Positions 8,850 to 17,933 of a DNA stretch of 64,000 nucleotides are shown piece after piece. Position numbers and translations under genes: made by a program. Origin of the DNA: Ignavibacteriaceae bacterium (lineage in GTDB: Bacteria; Bacteroidota; Ignavibacteria; Ignavibacteriales; Ignavibacteriaceae); contig JAHBUO010000001.1 in the NCBI GenBank assembly GCA_019638025.1, positions 405,474 through 469,473 on the forward strand. The letters are read 5' to 3'. The notes beneath the pieces were generated by a model that saw only the letters and a program-made list of their open reading frames with translations, was not told the DNA's origin and ran no database searches. Position 1 is the first letter of the stretch; every line of letters begins with the position of its first letter.

Positions 8850-9839
8850 TTATCTCCAAACATATTTGTTAAATCCCGATGATTTTATAATTTCATCGGA
8901 TTCAGTAATAATCATTCCTTCGATTGATTCAATCGATTCAATAAGAGCTAATCCCTTATCTTTTCCTAAAACAAAAACACCTGTAGCATAGGCATCGGCA
9001 ACAAAATTATCCTTAGCTACTATTGTTACACTTTGAATATCCCTAGCCGGATATCCGGTTTTCGGATTTAAGATATGATGATATCTTTTCCCAGTTAATT
9101 CAAAATATTGTTCATAATCTCCCGAAGTTGCAACCGAATAATCTTCAATCAAAAGTGATTTAATTAACTCAGTTGGTCTTCGTGGATGCTGAATGCCAAC
9201 TTTCCAATTTTTTCCGGAAGTTTTTATTTCACCACCGGCATTAATTAGAAAATCGTTTATTCCTAAATTTACCAAAACAAAAGCGGCTTTATCAACCGCA
9301 TATCCTTTTGCGATAGCACCAAAGTTGAAACGAATCCTTTTCTTTTTAATAACATAATTACTATCGGATAATTCTACATTTATCCAACCCGAATTATCTA
9401 CTGCCTCCGAAAGAATTTTGCTATCTGGAATTTGTGGTTGGGTTGAGCTGAAATTCCATACGTCAACAATGTTACCTGTAGCCGCATCAAATGCACCGTT
9501 AGTTGATTTTGTTATTTCATCGCATGTTTTAAGAATGAAATAAATTTCTGAATCAACAGTTGCTTTTTCTAAATCAGAGTTAAGTTCACTTACTCCACTT
9601 TCTTTTTTATAAGTTGAAAAGAGATTATCAATTCTTTCAAACTCGGCAAATGCTTTGTTTATAGCATTATGTGCAACATCTTGAGGCATGTTTCGAATGA
9701 GAATTTCTACAACAGTGCCCATAATTATACGTTCACGTTTTACAGAATAATCTTTCAACCCAAAATCCATGCTACCTAAAAAATATCCGGTAGTAAGAAA
9801 AAGAACAAAAACTAAAGAACCCAATATCCGGTTTTTCAC
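8850..9839 (-). CDS. apbE: FAD:protein FMN transferase ApbE
   Basis: Attaches FMN covalently to threonine of RnfG and RnfD, using FAD as donor, on the outer face of the inner membrane. The 329-residue protein has an N-terminal signal or anchor (residues 1-26). ApbE motifs follow: FGAIAKGYAVD, INAGGEIKTSG, HHILNPKTGYP and a late DAYATGVFVLG with the metal-binding Asp. The start overlaps the end of the NusG-II gene by 4 bases, so translation is coupled. The target threonines are visible in both RnfG and RnfD in this operon. Confidence 0.95.
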   Translation of the reverse strand: MKNRILGSLVFVLFLTTGYFLGSMDFGLKDYSVKRERIIMGTVVEILIRNMPQDVAHNAINKAFAEFERIDNLFSTYKKESGVSELNSDLEKATVDSEIYFILKTCDEITKSTNGAFDAATGNIVDVWNFSSTQPQIPDSKILSEAVDNSGWINVELSDSNYVIKKKRIRFNFGAIAKGYAVDKAAFVLVNLGINDFLINAGGEIKTSGKNWKVGIQHPRRPTELIKSLLIEDYSVATSGDYEQYFELTGKRYHHILNPKTGYPARDIQSVTIVAKDNFVADAYATGVFVLGKDKGLALIESIESIEGMIITESDEIIKSSGFNKYVWR

Positions 9840-10576
9840 GAACGTTCGATTCTTAAAATTACTTTATTCGGAGCGCATGCAATAAAATCACCTGAGGCAA
9901 ATGCACTGTTTCCTTTTTTACATAATTGATGTCTGCAAGTTGAAGAATGTACATGTGCATTACCATTTCCAATATTGAATACTACATCCCCGATATTTCC
10001 CGAAACCTTATATGAGGTAGCTTTTCGATTTAACTCAATTTTTTCCACGATACCTTTAGAATTCTCAATAACGGCAACTTTATTATTCGAATTAAAAATA
10101 TCGAGGATAGAATTTTCCGTTGACTCAACATTAAGTTGATAAACAGCATCTTTCCCGAGAACTGAATTTCTTGTTGCCTGAATATAAGCGGAAAAATCTA
10201 TATCAGGTGAGAATATTTTCGCATCATCGGTTTTGATAAGAATATCTGAAGGTAAAGATGTTGTAAGTTTTGTCAACCGAATATTCAAGTGTCTATTTGA
10301 AGTAGAGTTAATTCTATTTCCTAATTGGTTTCTTAAAATCGATGAAAAATTATCTTCGCCTCTTACTGTAACAGAAAAAGTCTCGTTATATAAAAATTCA
10401 TCAACAAATGATTTTACGGTATTAACAATTTGTTCTTGATTATTGGGGAGAAATCCACAAAGCATAATACTCTTTTTATTTGCATGAGAAGATACAATCT
10501 TCCCGATACCAAAACCGCTTCCGAGAGAAACAGCGGCTATACCTGATAACTTTAAAAATGATCTGCGTGATAACAT
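9836..10576 (-). CDS. Tat-signal protein with a NusG domain II at the C-terminus
   Basis: A 246-residue protein with a twin-arginine signal (SRRSFLKLSGIAAVSLGSG), so it is probably exported folded by Tat. The last 60 residues match the NusG-II fold found next to Rnf and ApbE genes: IGNGNAHVHSSTCRHQLCKKG, then FIACAPNKVILRIE, with three conserved cysteines and one His. The middle 140 residues are unrecognised. NusG-II proteins of Rnf operons are thought to help cofactor insertion or electron transfer, but the function is not established. It overlaps apbE by 4 bases and follows rnfA by 21 bases. The Tat signal would fit a protein that binds a cofactor before export. Confidence 0.8.
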   Translation of the reverse strand: MLSRRSFLKLSGIAAVSLGSGFGIGKIVSSHANKKSIMLCGFLPNNQEQIVNTVKSFVDEFLYNETFSVTVRGEDNFSSILRNQLGNRINSTSNRHLNIRLTKLTTSLPSDILIKTDDAKIFSPDIDFSAYIQATRNSVLGKDAVYQLNVESTENSILDIFNSNNKVAVIENSKGIVEKIELNRKATSYKVSGNIGDVVFNIGNGNAHVHSSTCRHQLCKKGNSAFASGDFIACAPNKVILRIERS

Positions 10577-10597
10577 TAAAGACTCCTTATTTAAAAA

Positions 10598-11173
10598 TTA
10601 TGAAATCATTCCGGCAAAGCCCATAAATGCAAGGGCAAGTAAGCCGGCAACAATAAGTGTTATAGGTGCTCCTCTAAACGGTTTAGGAACATCTGCCAAT
10701 TCAAGTTCTTCTCTTATTCCCGCCATAAGAATTAGGGCTAAGGTAAAGCCGGCACCAGCACCAAGACTGAAGAAAATTCCTTCAATAAAAGTGTAATCTT
10801 TCATTGCAATTAACAGCGCAAGACCAAGTATTGCGCAGTTTGTTGTTATTAATGGAAGAAAGATTCCAAGTGCTCTGTAAATTGGTTGACTAACCTTTTT
10901 AATAAACATTTCGACAAATTGAACTAACGATGCAATTACAAGAATGAATGAAGGTATTTGTAAAAACTCAAGTCCATTCGGAATTAAAATTAAATGCCAA
11001 ATTAACCAACTTACAACTGCTGTTATGACCATAACAAATGTTGTTGCCATCCCCATCGATAGCGCAGACGAAAACTTGTTTGATACACCTATGAAAGGGC
11101 ATATACCAAGAAACATCGAAAGGACGAAGTTGTTAATTATGGCTGCTGAGATAAATAATAAAAAGAATTCCAT
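10598..11173 (-). CDS. rnfA: Rnf complex membrane subunit RnfA
   Basis: A 191-residue integral membrane protein with six predicted helices. It is homologous to RnfE and forms the core of the complex with it. Cysteines in LGICPFIGVSN (about residue 25) and TTNCAILGLAL (about residue 108) are at the positions known to hold a [2Fe-2S] cluster at the RnfA/RnfE interface. Its ATG follows the rnfE stop directly (GGAGGCATAAATG), so the ribosome-binding site lies within the end of rnfE and translation is coupled. Confidence 0.97.
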   Translation of the reverse strand: MEFFLLFISAAIINNFVLSMFLGICPFIGVSNKFSSALSMGMATTFVMVITAVVSWLIWHLILIPNGLEFLQIPSFILVIASLVQFVEMFIKKVSQPIYRALGIFLPLITTNCAILGLALLIAMKDYTFIEGIFFSLGAGAGFTLALILMAGIREELELADVPKPFRGAPITLIVAGLLALAFMGFAGMIS

Positions 11174-11851
11174 TTATGCCTCCGTCTCGATTGTTGGGAG
11201 TTGTTTTGAAGAACGGAATTTTTCAATAATACTTTCTCGTTCTTTATTCTTTTTGTGATCGACATAAAAGTTAGCTAAACCCATCAATAAACCTAAGGTC
11301 AAAAAGGCACCTGCAGGAAGAATCATTATTAACCACGGTTCAAATGTCAAAGGCATAATATGAAATCCAAGAATCGTACCGCTTCCTAATATTTCTCTTA
11401 TACTTCCGATGATGAATAGAACTATCAAAAATCCTGTACCGTTTCCAAGTGAATCAAATAAGGCTCGAACAGGAGTGTTCTTTGAGGCGAATGCTTCGGC
11501 TCTTCCAAGTATCAAGCAGTTTACAACTATAAGCGGAATAAATGGTCCTAAAGATTTACTTAATTCGGGAAACTGAGCTTTCATTACCAAATCGGCAATA
11601 GTTACAAACGTTGCAATTATAACTATGTAAGAAGCAATCCGAACTTGTGGAGGAATAAGTTTTCTGATTATCGAAATAATCAAACTTGAAAGAACAAGAA
11701 CGAAAGTGGTAGCAAGTGCCATTGCAATACCGTTAATAGCACTAACCGTAACGGCTAAAGTCGGACACATACCTAAAACTTGCTTAAATACGGGATTAAT
11801 TTCCCATAATCCTTTTGTGTATTCTTTAAGAAGGGTTACTTGTTTTTTCAT
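11174..11851 (-). CDS. rnfE: Rnf complex membrane subunit RnfE
   Basis: A 225-residue, six-helix membrane protein, partner of RnfA. The paired cysteines sit in LGMCPTLAV (about residue 28) and VVNCLILGRAEAFASKN (about residue 112). The latter also holds the loop conserved in RnfE/NqrD proteins. The C-terminal 30 residues are charged and cytoplasmic. The start ATG abuts the rnfG stop codon, continuing the tightly packed operon. Confidence 0.97.
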   Translation of the reverse strand: MKKQVTLLKEYTKGLWEINPVFKQVLGMCPTLAVTVSAINGIAMALATTFVLVLSSLIISIIRKLIPPQVRIASYIVIIATFVTIADLVMKAQFPELSKSLGPFIPLIVVNCLILGRAEAFASKNTPVRALFDSLGNGTGFLIVLFIIGSIREILGSGTILGFHIMPLTFEPWLIMILPAGAFLTLGLLMGLANFYVDHKKNKERESIIEKFRSSKQLPTIETEA

Positions 11852-12417
11852 TATTTTTCTTCTCCCTTCAATTCAGCTTTTTTAAGACCTTCAATTCCAT
11901 TGTTGATGATTGCGACAATCGCTTTTGAGGAAATTGTCGCTCCTGTGATTGCTTGGATTTCATTATCCTTTGAAGGAGGCGAACCTTTAACCCATTCGAT
12001 TGGCGATGATGAATTCAAGTTTTTAAATTGATCTTTAAAAGGCTCCTCGAGAATTTTTGTTCCTAAACCGGGAGTCTCGATTTGATCTAATACTTCCATA
12101 GCGATAATATTATTTAAGTCGGTAGATAAACCTACCATTAATCTGATTTTTCCCTGAAAACCATTCCCTTCATACGGAAGTGAATATCCGACAAAAGTTT
12201 TATTTTCATCAAAAACTTTATATGCTTCAAAAGGGAGATTATCTATTCTTTCGTAAGATTTAGCTTCCGGTTGCACAAGGAAAATCGCTCTTTCAGTTTC
12301 GGCTTTTTGATTTGCTGCAATTAGTGGTGTTGCCCAATTATTTACAAACGATAATGATCCACCGGCAACAATACCGATAAAACCAAGTGTTATCAACATT
12401 TTTGTAGTATTATTCAT
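11851..12417 (-). CDS. rnfG: Rnf complex FMN-binding subunit RnfG
   Basis: A 188-residue periplasm-facing subunit with one N-terminal transmembrane helix (residues 8-28). The covalent FMN site is visible as AITGATISSKAIV near residue 160, where the threonine is the ApbE target. The motif LDQIETPGLGTKI upstream is also family-typical. It overlaps rnfD by 4 bases. The order D-G-E-A with apbE nearby in one operon supports the assignment. Confidence 0.96.
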   Translation of the reverse strand: MNNTTKMLITLGFIGIVAGGSLSFVNNWATPLIAANQKAETERAIFLVQPEAKSYERIDNLPFEAYKVFDENKTFVGYSLPYEGNGFQGKIRLMVGLSTDLNNIIAMEVLDQIETPGLGTKILEEPFKDQFKNLNSSSPIEWVKGSPPSKDNEIQAITGATISSKAIVAIINNGIEGLKKAELKGEEK

Positions 12418-13379
12418 TTTACCGCCCCGAAAGTTTTTGGTTGTGTGAAGCGATTAATTAATGGAACAAAACCGTTCATGAAAAGAATTGAGAACATTAC
12501 TCCCTCAGGAAGACCCCCATAAACTCTAATTAAAACTACAAGGAGAGAAATTCCAATTCCGAAAATCCACATGCCTTTGGCAGTTATAGGAGATGTAACC
12601 CAATCGGTTGCCATAAAGAACATCCCAAATAAAAATCCACCGGAGAAGATGTGAAAAACGGGGTCAGGGTTTTTTGTTGGGTCAATCAACCATAAGATCC
12701 CACCAAAAAGAACAATTCCTATTAACATCGAGAGGGGGATTCTCCAATTTACAACACCCATAGCAATCAAAAATACTCCTCCAATAATTACAGCAAGAGC
12801 AGATGTTTCTCCAATTGAACCCCCTATATTTCCCAAAAATAAAGGGGAGAATGAAGTATAAATTTTATCAAACTTCATTGCGGCTAACGGTGTGGCAGTT
12901 GTAGTTGCATCAACTGCGAAATTCGGGATTGTCCATGTCGTCATTGCAACCGGAAAAGAGGCTTGTAAAAAAGCTCTTCCGGCTAATGCGGGATTAAAAA
13001 TATTGTAGCCCAATCCACCGAAAACTTCTTTTCCTAAACTGATTGCAATAACAGCACCAATCACTGTTCCGAATAAAGAAAAATTTGGGGGAAGAATAAG
13101 AGCTAATAATAAACCGGTTATAACTCCACTTCCATCGTTTATAGTAAGTTTTCTGTTTCTGATATATTTGATTAAAGATTCAGTTCCTATTGCCGTTGCG
13201 ATACTGACACTAATTATCACTAGCTGATACCATTCGAATATCAGAACAGCGGTAATTACTGCCGGAATTAAACTTATAACTACAAGCCACATTGCATATT
13301 GAGTCGACCAGCGCGAGTGAATATGCGGCGAACTTGTGAGTTCTAATTTGTATGATGGATTTTCTGTAACTGTTTCCAT
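12414..13379 (-). CDS. rnfD: Rnf complex membrane subunit RnfD
   Basis: A 321-residue, multi-helix subunit related to NqrB that carries covalent FMN. The probable flavinylation site is in DATTTATPLAAMK near residue 162, corresponding to the S/T-G-A-T sites of RnfD proteins. Family motifs GYNIFNPALAGRAF and FMATDWVTSPITAKG are present. The start ATG at 13379 has no gene immediately upstream: 119 bases and then two decayed genes separate it from rnfC, so rnfD and the genes after it may rely on read-through or a local promoter. Confidence 0.96.
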   Translation of the reverse strand: METVTENPSYKLELTSSPHIHSRWSTQYAMWLVVISLIPAVITAVLIFEWYQLVIISVSIATAIGTESLIKYIRNRKLTINDGSGVITGLLLALILPPNFSLFGTVIGAVIAISLGKEVFGGLGYNIFNPALAGRAFLQASFPVAMTTWTIPNFAVDATTTATPLAAMKFDKIYTSFSPLFLGNIGGSIGETSALAVIIGGVFLIAMGVVNWRIPLSMLIGIVLFGGILWLIDPTKNPDPVFHIFSGGFLFGMFFMATDWVTSPITAKGMWIFGIGISLLVVLIRVYGGLPEGVMFSILFMNGFVPLINRFTQPKTFGAVK

Positions 13380-13498
13380 TTATTACTTTATTGATTCAAA
13401 AAATTTTGCAATTCTGATCTCGCTTCTTTTATAAGCGGATTATTTTACTTTCTCTAAGAGAACAATCTTAAATTGTTTGCTTTTATTTTTCCTCTGTT
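13380..13498 (-). other. Junction between the decayed insert and rnfD
   Basis: This spacer lies between the sorting-domain remnant and rnfD and holds no complete gene. A 6-base inverted repeat, TTCTCT-A-AGAGAA, sits near 13452-13464. Just before rnfD, one minus-strand frame reads NPLIKEARSELQNFLNQ and stops, like a short orphan C-terminus. Whether that is the end of an older gene displaced by the insertion cannot be told from this window. Confidence 0.25.
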
Positions 13499-14141
13499 TT
13501 ACTTCATCAATGTCATCTTGTTATTTTGAATAAAGTCATTCACCCTCAAAGAGTATATGTAAACTCCACTTGGAAGATTTCTAGCATCGAATGGTACTTC
13601 ATAAATTCCAGCAGGTTGTACTTCATTTGATAGTGTTACTATTTCTTGACCTAATAAATTATACACATTCAATTGAACTAGGCCTTGCTCTTTTATTTGA
13701 TAACTAATAATAGTTACTGGATTAAAAGGATTCGGATAGTTCTGACTTAAGCCATATTCAGTTACAATATTTGTATTTTCAATTGAAGATAAATTCTGAT
13801 TTTTATTTTCGATTTGAGTTTTACCCTTTGCTAACAAAATATTTTCTAATCGTTCGTATCTACCGCTTGATACAAATATAAATGTTCTTTCAAGACTCTC
13901 ATCCACTGGTGGTGCAATATAAATATTAGCATGGGCGGGGACACTCATATCTTGTAGCAAATGACACATTCTACCAACTATTTCCCGCACGGTATTATTT
14001 TTTACATCATCATTTAACCGTAAAGATATTGTTCCATTTGTTGGTTTTATAAAATAATCCTTACCGTTTTCAACATTCATGCTGTTTGTGAGCAAAACTA
14101 ATTGAAGTGATAAGTAAAATAAAGACAAATAGCTTTTTCGT
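13499..14141 (-). pseudogene. Decayed secreted-protein gene with T9SS sorting domain, inside the rnf operon
   Basis: On the minus strand AAGGAG (14155-14150) is followed after 8 bases by ACG, where a start ATG would be expected. From there the frame encodes a good signal peptide, TKKLFVFILLITSISFA. That frame stops at 14070, and the rest of the protein continues in another frame open down to 13499. The second frame contains MCHLLQDMSVPAHANIY and a complete T9SS domain from NYPNPFNPVTIISYQI to KMTLMK. A lost start codon plus a frameshift make this a probable pseudogene. A rare-start functional gene beginning in the second frame (TTG at 14128) is the alternative, but that start lacks a signal peptide. 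Confidence 0.6.
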
Positions 14142-14172
14142 TTTAATTACTCCTTATTTTAAAAAATTATAG

Positions 14173-14472
14173 TTAAATCCTATTTTCAGTGATGGACCAT
14201 AAAGAATATCTGCCTCTAATTTCTTTATCTATTTCAGCATTACTTGTTAAGCTATTGCTAGCATCCATTACAACCTTTGTTGTCCAAAATGCATTATTAT
14301 CTGAATAATAGTACTGCCAAACATTGCCCTCATGCAATGGATTATATTCCCGTTTTTGGCTGTAGTACCCTTCTTTAAAATCTTCAGAAACATTATTTAT
14401 ATATTGAATTTGAATTTGTGCAAAACTAAGGCTGCTTAAAATACAAATTGAAATTATGGTTACTTTATTCAT
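14173..14472 (-). pseudogene. Truncated exported protein fragment inside the rnf operon
   Basis: A 99-residue reading frame with a signal peptide (MNKVTIISICILSSLSFAQ). It then has YNPLHEGNVWQYYYSDN, a motif common at the N-terminus of large Ignavibacteria secreted proteins of the 'NPLxxGNxWQY' type. It stops abruptly after residue 99 without any C-terminal sorting domain. The next remnant, 31 bases on, carries a sorting domain but has its own signal peptide, so the two look like pieces of separate genes. It starts 18 bases after the rnfC stop. It could be a real small exported protein, but truncation is more likely. Confidence 0.5.
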
Positions 14473-14489
14473 AAATATAAACTACGCCA

Positions 14490-15812
14490 TTATTTAGCAA
14501 CTAGTGCCTTCTTTTTCCCGAGTCTTATCCACTGAACAAGCGGAATATTTGCCGGGCAAGTGTATGCACATGTACCGCATTCCATGCAAACGCGAATATC
14601 GAGAGCCTCAGCCTCTTCAATTTTACCGAGCTGGCTGTAACGCGCTAATTTTGTAGGGATTAGATTAACGGGACATGCTTCAACACACTTTCCGCATCTG
14701 AGACACGGAGTCTCCGGTTTTTCCGCAACCTCTTCTTTTGTAAGTACAAGTATTCCCGAAGTAGCTTTCATAACCGGGGCAGAAAAATCGTATTGAGAAA
14801 CTCCCATCATCGGACCACCGACTACTACTTTTATTGCGTCATCTGTAACTCCACCGCAATAGTTTAGAATTTCATCAATTGGGGTACCGACACGGGCAAT
14901 CAAATTTTTACTCTCTTTAATTCCATTTCCCGTTATTGTAAGAGCGGCAGTAATTGAAGGCTCCCCTTTAACTACAGCTGCATAAATTGAAACGGCTGTT
15001 CCGATATTTTGAACAATTATTCCGGAATCTAACGGCAATTTACCCGGAGGAACTTCTCTGTTTGTTAATGCTTTTATAAGCATCTTCTCGGCACCTTGCG
15101 GATATTTAGTTTCAACTGCTTCAACTGAAATATTGTTAAAAGTTTTAGCCGCTTTTTTCATTGATTCGATAGCGAGTGGTTTGTTATCTTCAATTCCGAC
15201 AATTCCTTTATCAACTCCGGTTGCTTTCATAATAAGTTGAAGTCCCGCCAACACCGCTTCAGGCTGCTCGAGCATGTAGCGGTAATCTCTTGTAAGATAA
15301 GGCTCGCATTCGCATCCGTTTAAAATTATGTAATCAATCTTTTTATCTTTTGGAGGAGATAGTTTAACAGATGCAGGAAATGCTGCGCCACCTTGTCCCA
15401 CAATTCCGGTTAGCCGAACACGTTCAATAATTTCTTCAGAAGTAATAGTTTCGTGGTTTAGTATAGGAAGAAAATCAAATTCTTCATTTTCTGAAGGTTC
15501 AATTATTATCGATTCTTTTGGAAATCCCGAAGAGTTGACACTCGTTGTTACTGCCGTGACTTTTCCGGTGACCGGACTGTGAATTGGAGAGGAGACAACT
15601 CCTTGAGCTTCAGCAATAACTGTCCCTGTTTTAACGTCACTCCCTTTTTTAACCAAAGAAACTGCCGGCTTACCGAGGTGCTGGGAAAGAGGAACGATAA
15701 TTCTAGTTGGGAGAGGCATTATTTCAAAAGGTTTATCCTTTGATGGGTTTTTATATTCGGGCGGATGTACACCGCCTCTAAAAGTTTTTTCCTTTGATAA
15801 AGAAAACATCAT
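14490..15812 (-). CDS. rnfC: Rnf complex NADH-interacting subunit RnfC
   Basis: The peripheral subunit that exchanges electrons with NAD(H), about 440 residues. The N-terminus has FRGGVHPPEYK. The flavin/NADH-binding region contains GIVGQGGAAFPASVKL and LNGCECEPYLTRDYR. The C-terminal part has two [4Fe-4S] motifs, CLRCGKCVEACP and CMECGTCAYTCP. I place the start at the ATG at 15812 (a second ATG follows at 15809); the frame could extend to a TTG at 15821, and none has a strong ribosome-binding site. It is the first gene of the rnf operon, with a 370-base upstream region that holds a perfect palindrome. Confidence 0.95.
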   Translation of the reverse strand: MMFSLSKEKTFRGGVHPPEYKNPSKDKPFEIMPLPTRIIVPLSQHLGKPAVSLVKKGSDVKTGTVIAEAQGVVSSPIHSPVTGKVTAVTTSVNSSGFPKESIIIEPSENEEFDFLPILNHETITSEEIIERVRLTGIVGQGGAAFPASVKLSPPKDKKIDYIILNGCECEPYLTRDYRYMLEQPEAVLAGLQLIMKATGVDKGIVGIEDNKPLAIESMKKAAKTFNNISVEAVETKYPQGAEKMLIKALTNREVPPGKLPLDSGIIVQNIGTAVSIYAAVVKGEPSITAALTITGNGIKESKNLIARVGTPIDEILNYCGGVTDDAIKVVVGGPMMGVSQYDFSAPVMKATSGILVLTKEEVAEKPETPCLRCGKCVEACPVNLIPTKLARYSQLGKIEEAEALDIRVCMECGTCAYTCPANIPLVQWIRLGKKKALVAK

Positions 15813-15821
15813 TATATCCAA

Positions 15822-16195
15822 TATTCATTATTAGCCTCTTCTGTTGCCATAAACTATGCCAACTAAAATGAGTAAAATGTTTTATTTTAATAGAATTTTT
15901 AGAGAAAACATTTATGCCTTTTCAATTTTGAAAAATTCTTTTTCCATAGTATGGAAAGAAAAAATTGCGTTTTATCAATCATAGTTATTAAACAAATAAT
16001 TAGCCGCTTATTAATTTATTCTGAGAGAATTTATGATTAATTGCGCAATTGAAAATCACTGCTCATCTATTTTCGTGCTCGGGCACAATACTCTATAAGA
16101 ATAGCGGTATAATCGTTTCTACTTTTAATTACCTTTCAATTTTATAATAAATCAACTATATATTGCCAAATTATTAAATTTGCCAATGAGAAAAA
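15822..16195. other. Divergent intergenic region upstream of rnfC
   Basis: About 370 AT-rich bases between rnfC and the small gene at 16196. It should hold the rnf operon promoter, but I find no convincing TTG/TAnnTTTG pair on the minus strand. The one clear element is the palindrome at 15941-15957, listed separately. No RNA gene or further reading frame is supported. Confidence 0.4.
15941..15957. promoter_or_regulatory. Perfect 8+1+8 palindrome, possible operator of the rnf operon
   Basis: TTTCCATA-G-TATGGAAA is an exact inverted repeat about 130 bases upstream of rnfC. Its size and symmetry fit a dimeric regulator site, and it is the only strong symmetry in the region. No regulator gene is adjacent, so its function is speculative. 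Confidence 0.35.
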
Positions 16196-16504
16196 ATGGG
16201 ACAATATAATAGCAATAATAAGTGGGTTTATAATTGTGCGAAAGAGGACCTTGATTATAGAGCGGAGTGGGGAATTAATGGCTCCTTAACAGTCCATGTA
16301 ACTAATTTAAAGGCTATTAGATACACCATGTGGGGTTGGAATTCGAGAGATGGTTGGGTGCAATCTGGTCCGATTGAACAAACTTTGGAGCAAACTACAT
16401 CTCAACCATATATATTTAACAATGTCTCTTTAGCACAGGCCATTGGGGGAGCAAATACCGCACATTTGTATTGGAATAGACGATACAAAATAGAAACTTA
16501 TTAG
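16196..16504 (+). CDS. Small hypothetical protein
   Basis: A 102-residue frame that I do not recognise. It has no signal peptide. The sequence is rich in Trp, Tyr, Asn and Thr (GSLTVHVTN, TMWGWNSRDGWVQSG), like a beta-sandwich domain of an extracellular protein. It may be a real small protein or the surviving middle of a larger secreted one. No good ribosome-binding site precedes the ATG. The 124 bases that follow encode nothing convincing before the next gene. Confidence 0.35.
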   Translation: MGQYNSNNKWVYNCAKEDLDYRAEWGINGSLTVHVTNLKAIRYTMWGWNSRDGWVQSGPIEQTLEQTTSQPYIFNNVSLAQAIGGANTAHLYWNRRYKIETY

Positions 16505-16628
16505 AAATAATATGTTTTGGCGGACAGATGTATACTATACAAGATTACGATACATTGGTTGCGGGGTGCTTCATCAATGGTGATTCAAATTATCTAGATT
16601 TGTTTGATTGTATACCCGGAGGAGACGA

Positions 16629-17933
16629 ATGCGAATCTTAATAATTTCACTATTATTAACTTCTTATTGCTTTCCCCAAGATTACTGGAAACTTTTTAAC
16701 AAAGAAAATTCTCCACTTCCCTCTGATGCTGTTTCTTCGGTTGTTCAAGATAAAAATGGTATTTATTGGATTTCTACAATCCCGGAAATAATTAATGGGG
16801 AACCTGTAGGAGGGGGTATTGCAAAATATAACGGGACAGAATGGCAAATATTTACTCAAAATAATTCACCCTTACCGACAAATAGGATTAGTTGGATTAC
16901 CGTCGATTCCCTGAACCGTAAATGGATTGGAACTTATGAAGAAGGCTTGATTTGTTACGATGAAGGTCAGTGGAAGATTTTTAATTCTACAAATTCCGGC
17001 TTACACTCCAATGATATCTATCATTTAGCAATTTCTAATGATACAGTGGTTTGGATAGCTACTTACAATAATGGCATTGCAAAATTTGATGGAGAAACTT
17101 GGCAAATATTTCGGCAAACCGATTTCAATTTAGGTTCTGAAATAATAAACTTTGTTTATCCTATTAACGATACCATATGGGCGGGTGTTGATTTTGGAGG
17201 ATTGATTTATTATTCAAATGGAATATGGAAACATTTCGGAACGGGTAATTACACACCTAATTTTAATCTTTCGGTAATGAGCTTAGTTAAGGATAATTTC
17301 GGTTACTTTTGGAGTAATGCTCATAAAGCGAACGTTGGGGGACTGCTGGTAAAATTTAGTGATGAAAATATTATTTTCTACGATTCAACTGAAACAGGAT
17401 ATAACTCAAAGTATTCTTACAACTCAATAGCGGTTGATGATTCAAATTATAAATGGATTGGCACTCGAGATGGACTACTCTCATATAATAATTCTCTCTG
17501 GTTGAAGTACAATTCACCGTATAGTTTTAACGGATTTTCTTTCATCTATATAGATAAAAACAACAACAAAATCACATCTGGTTTTAATAATTCTAACAAA
17601 AAAATGGGATTGTTATTCTTCAACGAAAACGATGTAACATTATCAATTTCAACAGAAATAAATTATAATTTTGATTTTGCATTATTACAAAACTACCCGA
17701 ATCCGTTTAATCCCGTAACAACAATAACTTATCAAATCCCAAAAGAAGGATTAGTAACATTAAAAATCTATGACATCCTCGGTAAAGAAGTAACCACCCT
17801 TATAAACGAACAGAAACAAGCGGGAAAATACTCAATCGAGTTTGACGCATCAAAGCTCTCAAGCGGAGTATATTTGTATGAACTTCGTTCAAATGAGTAC
17901 AAATCAACTAAGAAATTATTGGTGATTAAGTAA
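16629..17933 (+). CDS. Secreted beta-propeller (ligand-binding sensor-type repeats) with T9SS sorting domain
   Basis: A 434-residue secreted protein. The ATG at 16629 is chosen because GGAGGAG lies 4 bases upstream and a signal peptide follows directly (MRILIISLLLTSYCFPQ); the longer frame from 16608 is rejected. The middle holds repeated blades such as WIGTYEEGLICYDEGQWKIF, resembling the two-component-regulator propeller repeats that form sensor propellers in Bacteroidota. Here there is no kinase part. The C-terminus from NYPNPFNPVTTITYQIP to KKLLVIK is a T9SS sorting domain. Probably a surface protein; ligand unknown. Confidence 0.88.
   Translation: MRILIISLLLTSYCFPQDYWKLFNKENSPLPSDAVSSVVQDKNGIYWISTIPEIINGEPVGGGIAKYNGTEWQIFTQNNSPLPTNRISWITVDSLNRKWIGTYEEGLICYDEGQWKIFNSTNSGLHSNDIYHLAISNDTVVWIATYNNGIAKFDGETWQIFRQTDFNLGSEIINFVYPINDTIWAGVDFGGLIYYSNGIWKHFGTGNYTPNFNLSVMSLVKDNFGYFWSNAHKANVGGLLVKFSDENIIFYDSTETGYNSKYSYNSIAVDDSNYKWIGTRDGLLSYNNSLWLKYNSPYSFNGFSFIYIDKNNNKITSGFNNSNKKMGLLFFNENDVTLSISTEINYNFDFALLQNYPNPFNPVTTITYQIPKEGLVTLKIYDILGKEVTTLINEQKQAGKYSIEFDASKLSSGVYLYELRSNEYKSTKKLLVIK

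Noticed and set aside
13499..14472. The two rnf-insert fragments as one frameshifted gene
   Set aside because: Each has its own ribosome-binding-site-like sequence and its own signal peptide, so they look like two separate genes.
16528..16641. 37-residue frame starting MYTIQDYDTLVAG upstream of the propeller gene
   Set aside because: It overlaps the well-supported start at 16629, has no recognised motif, and lacks a strong ribosome-binding site.
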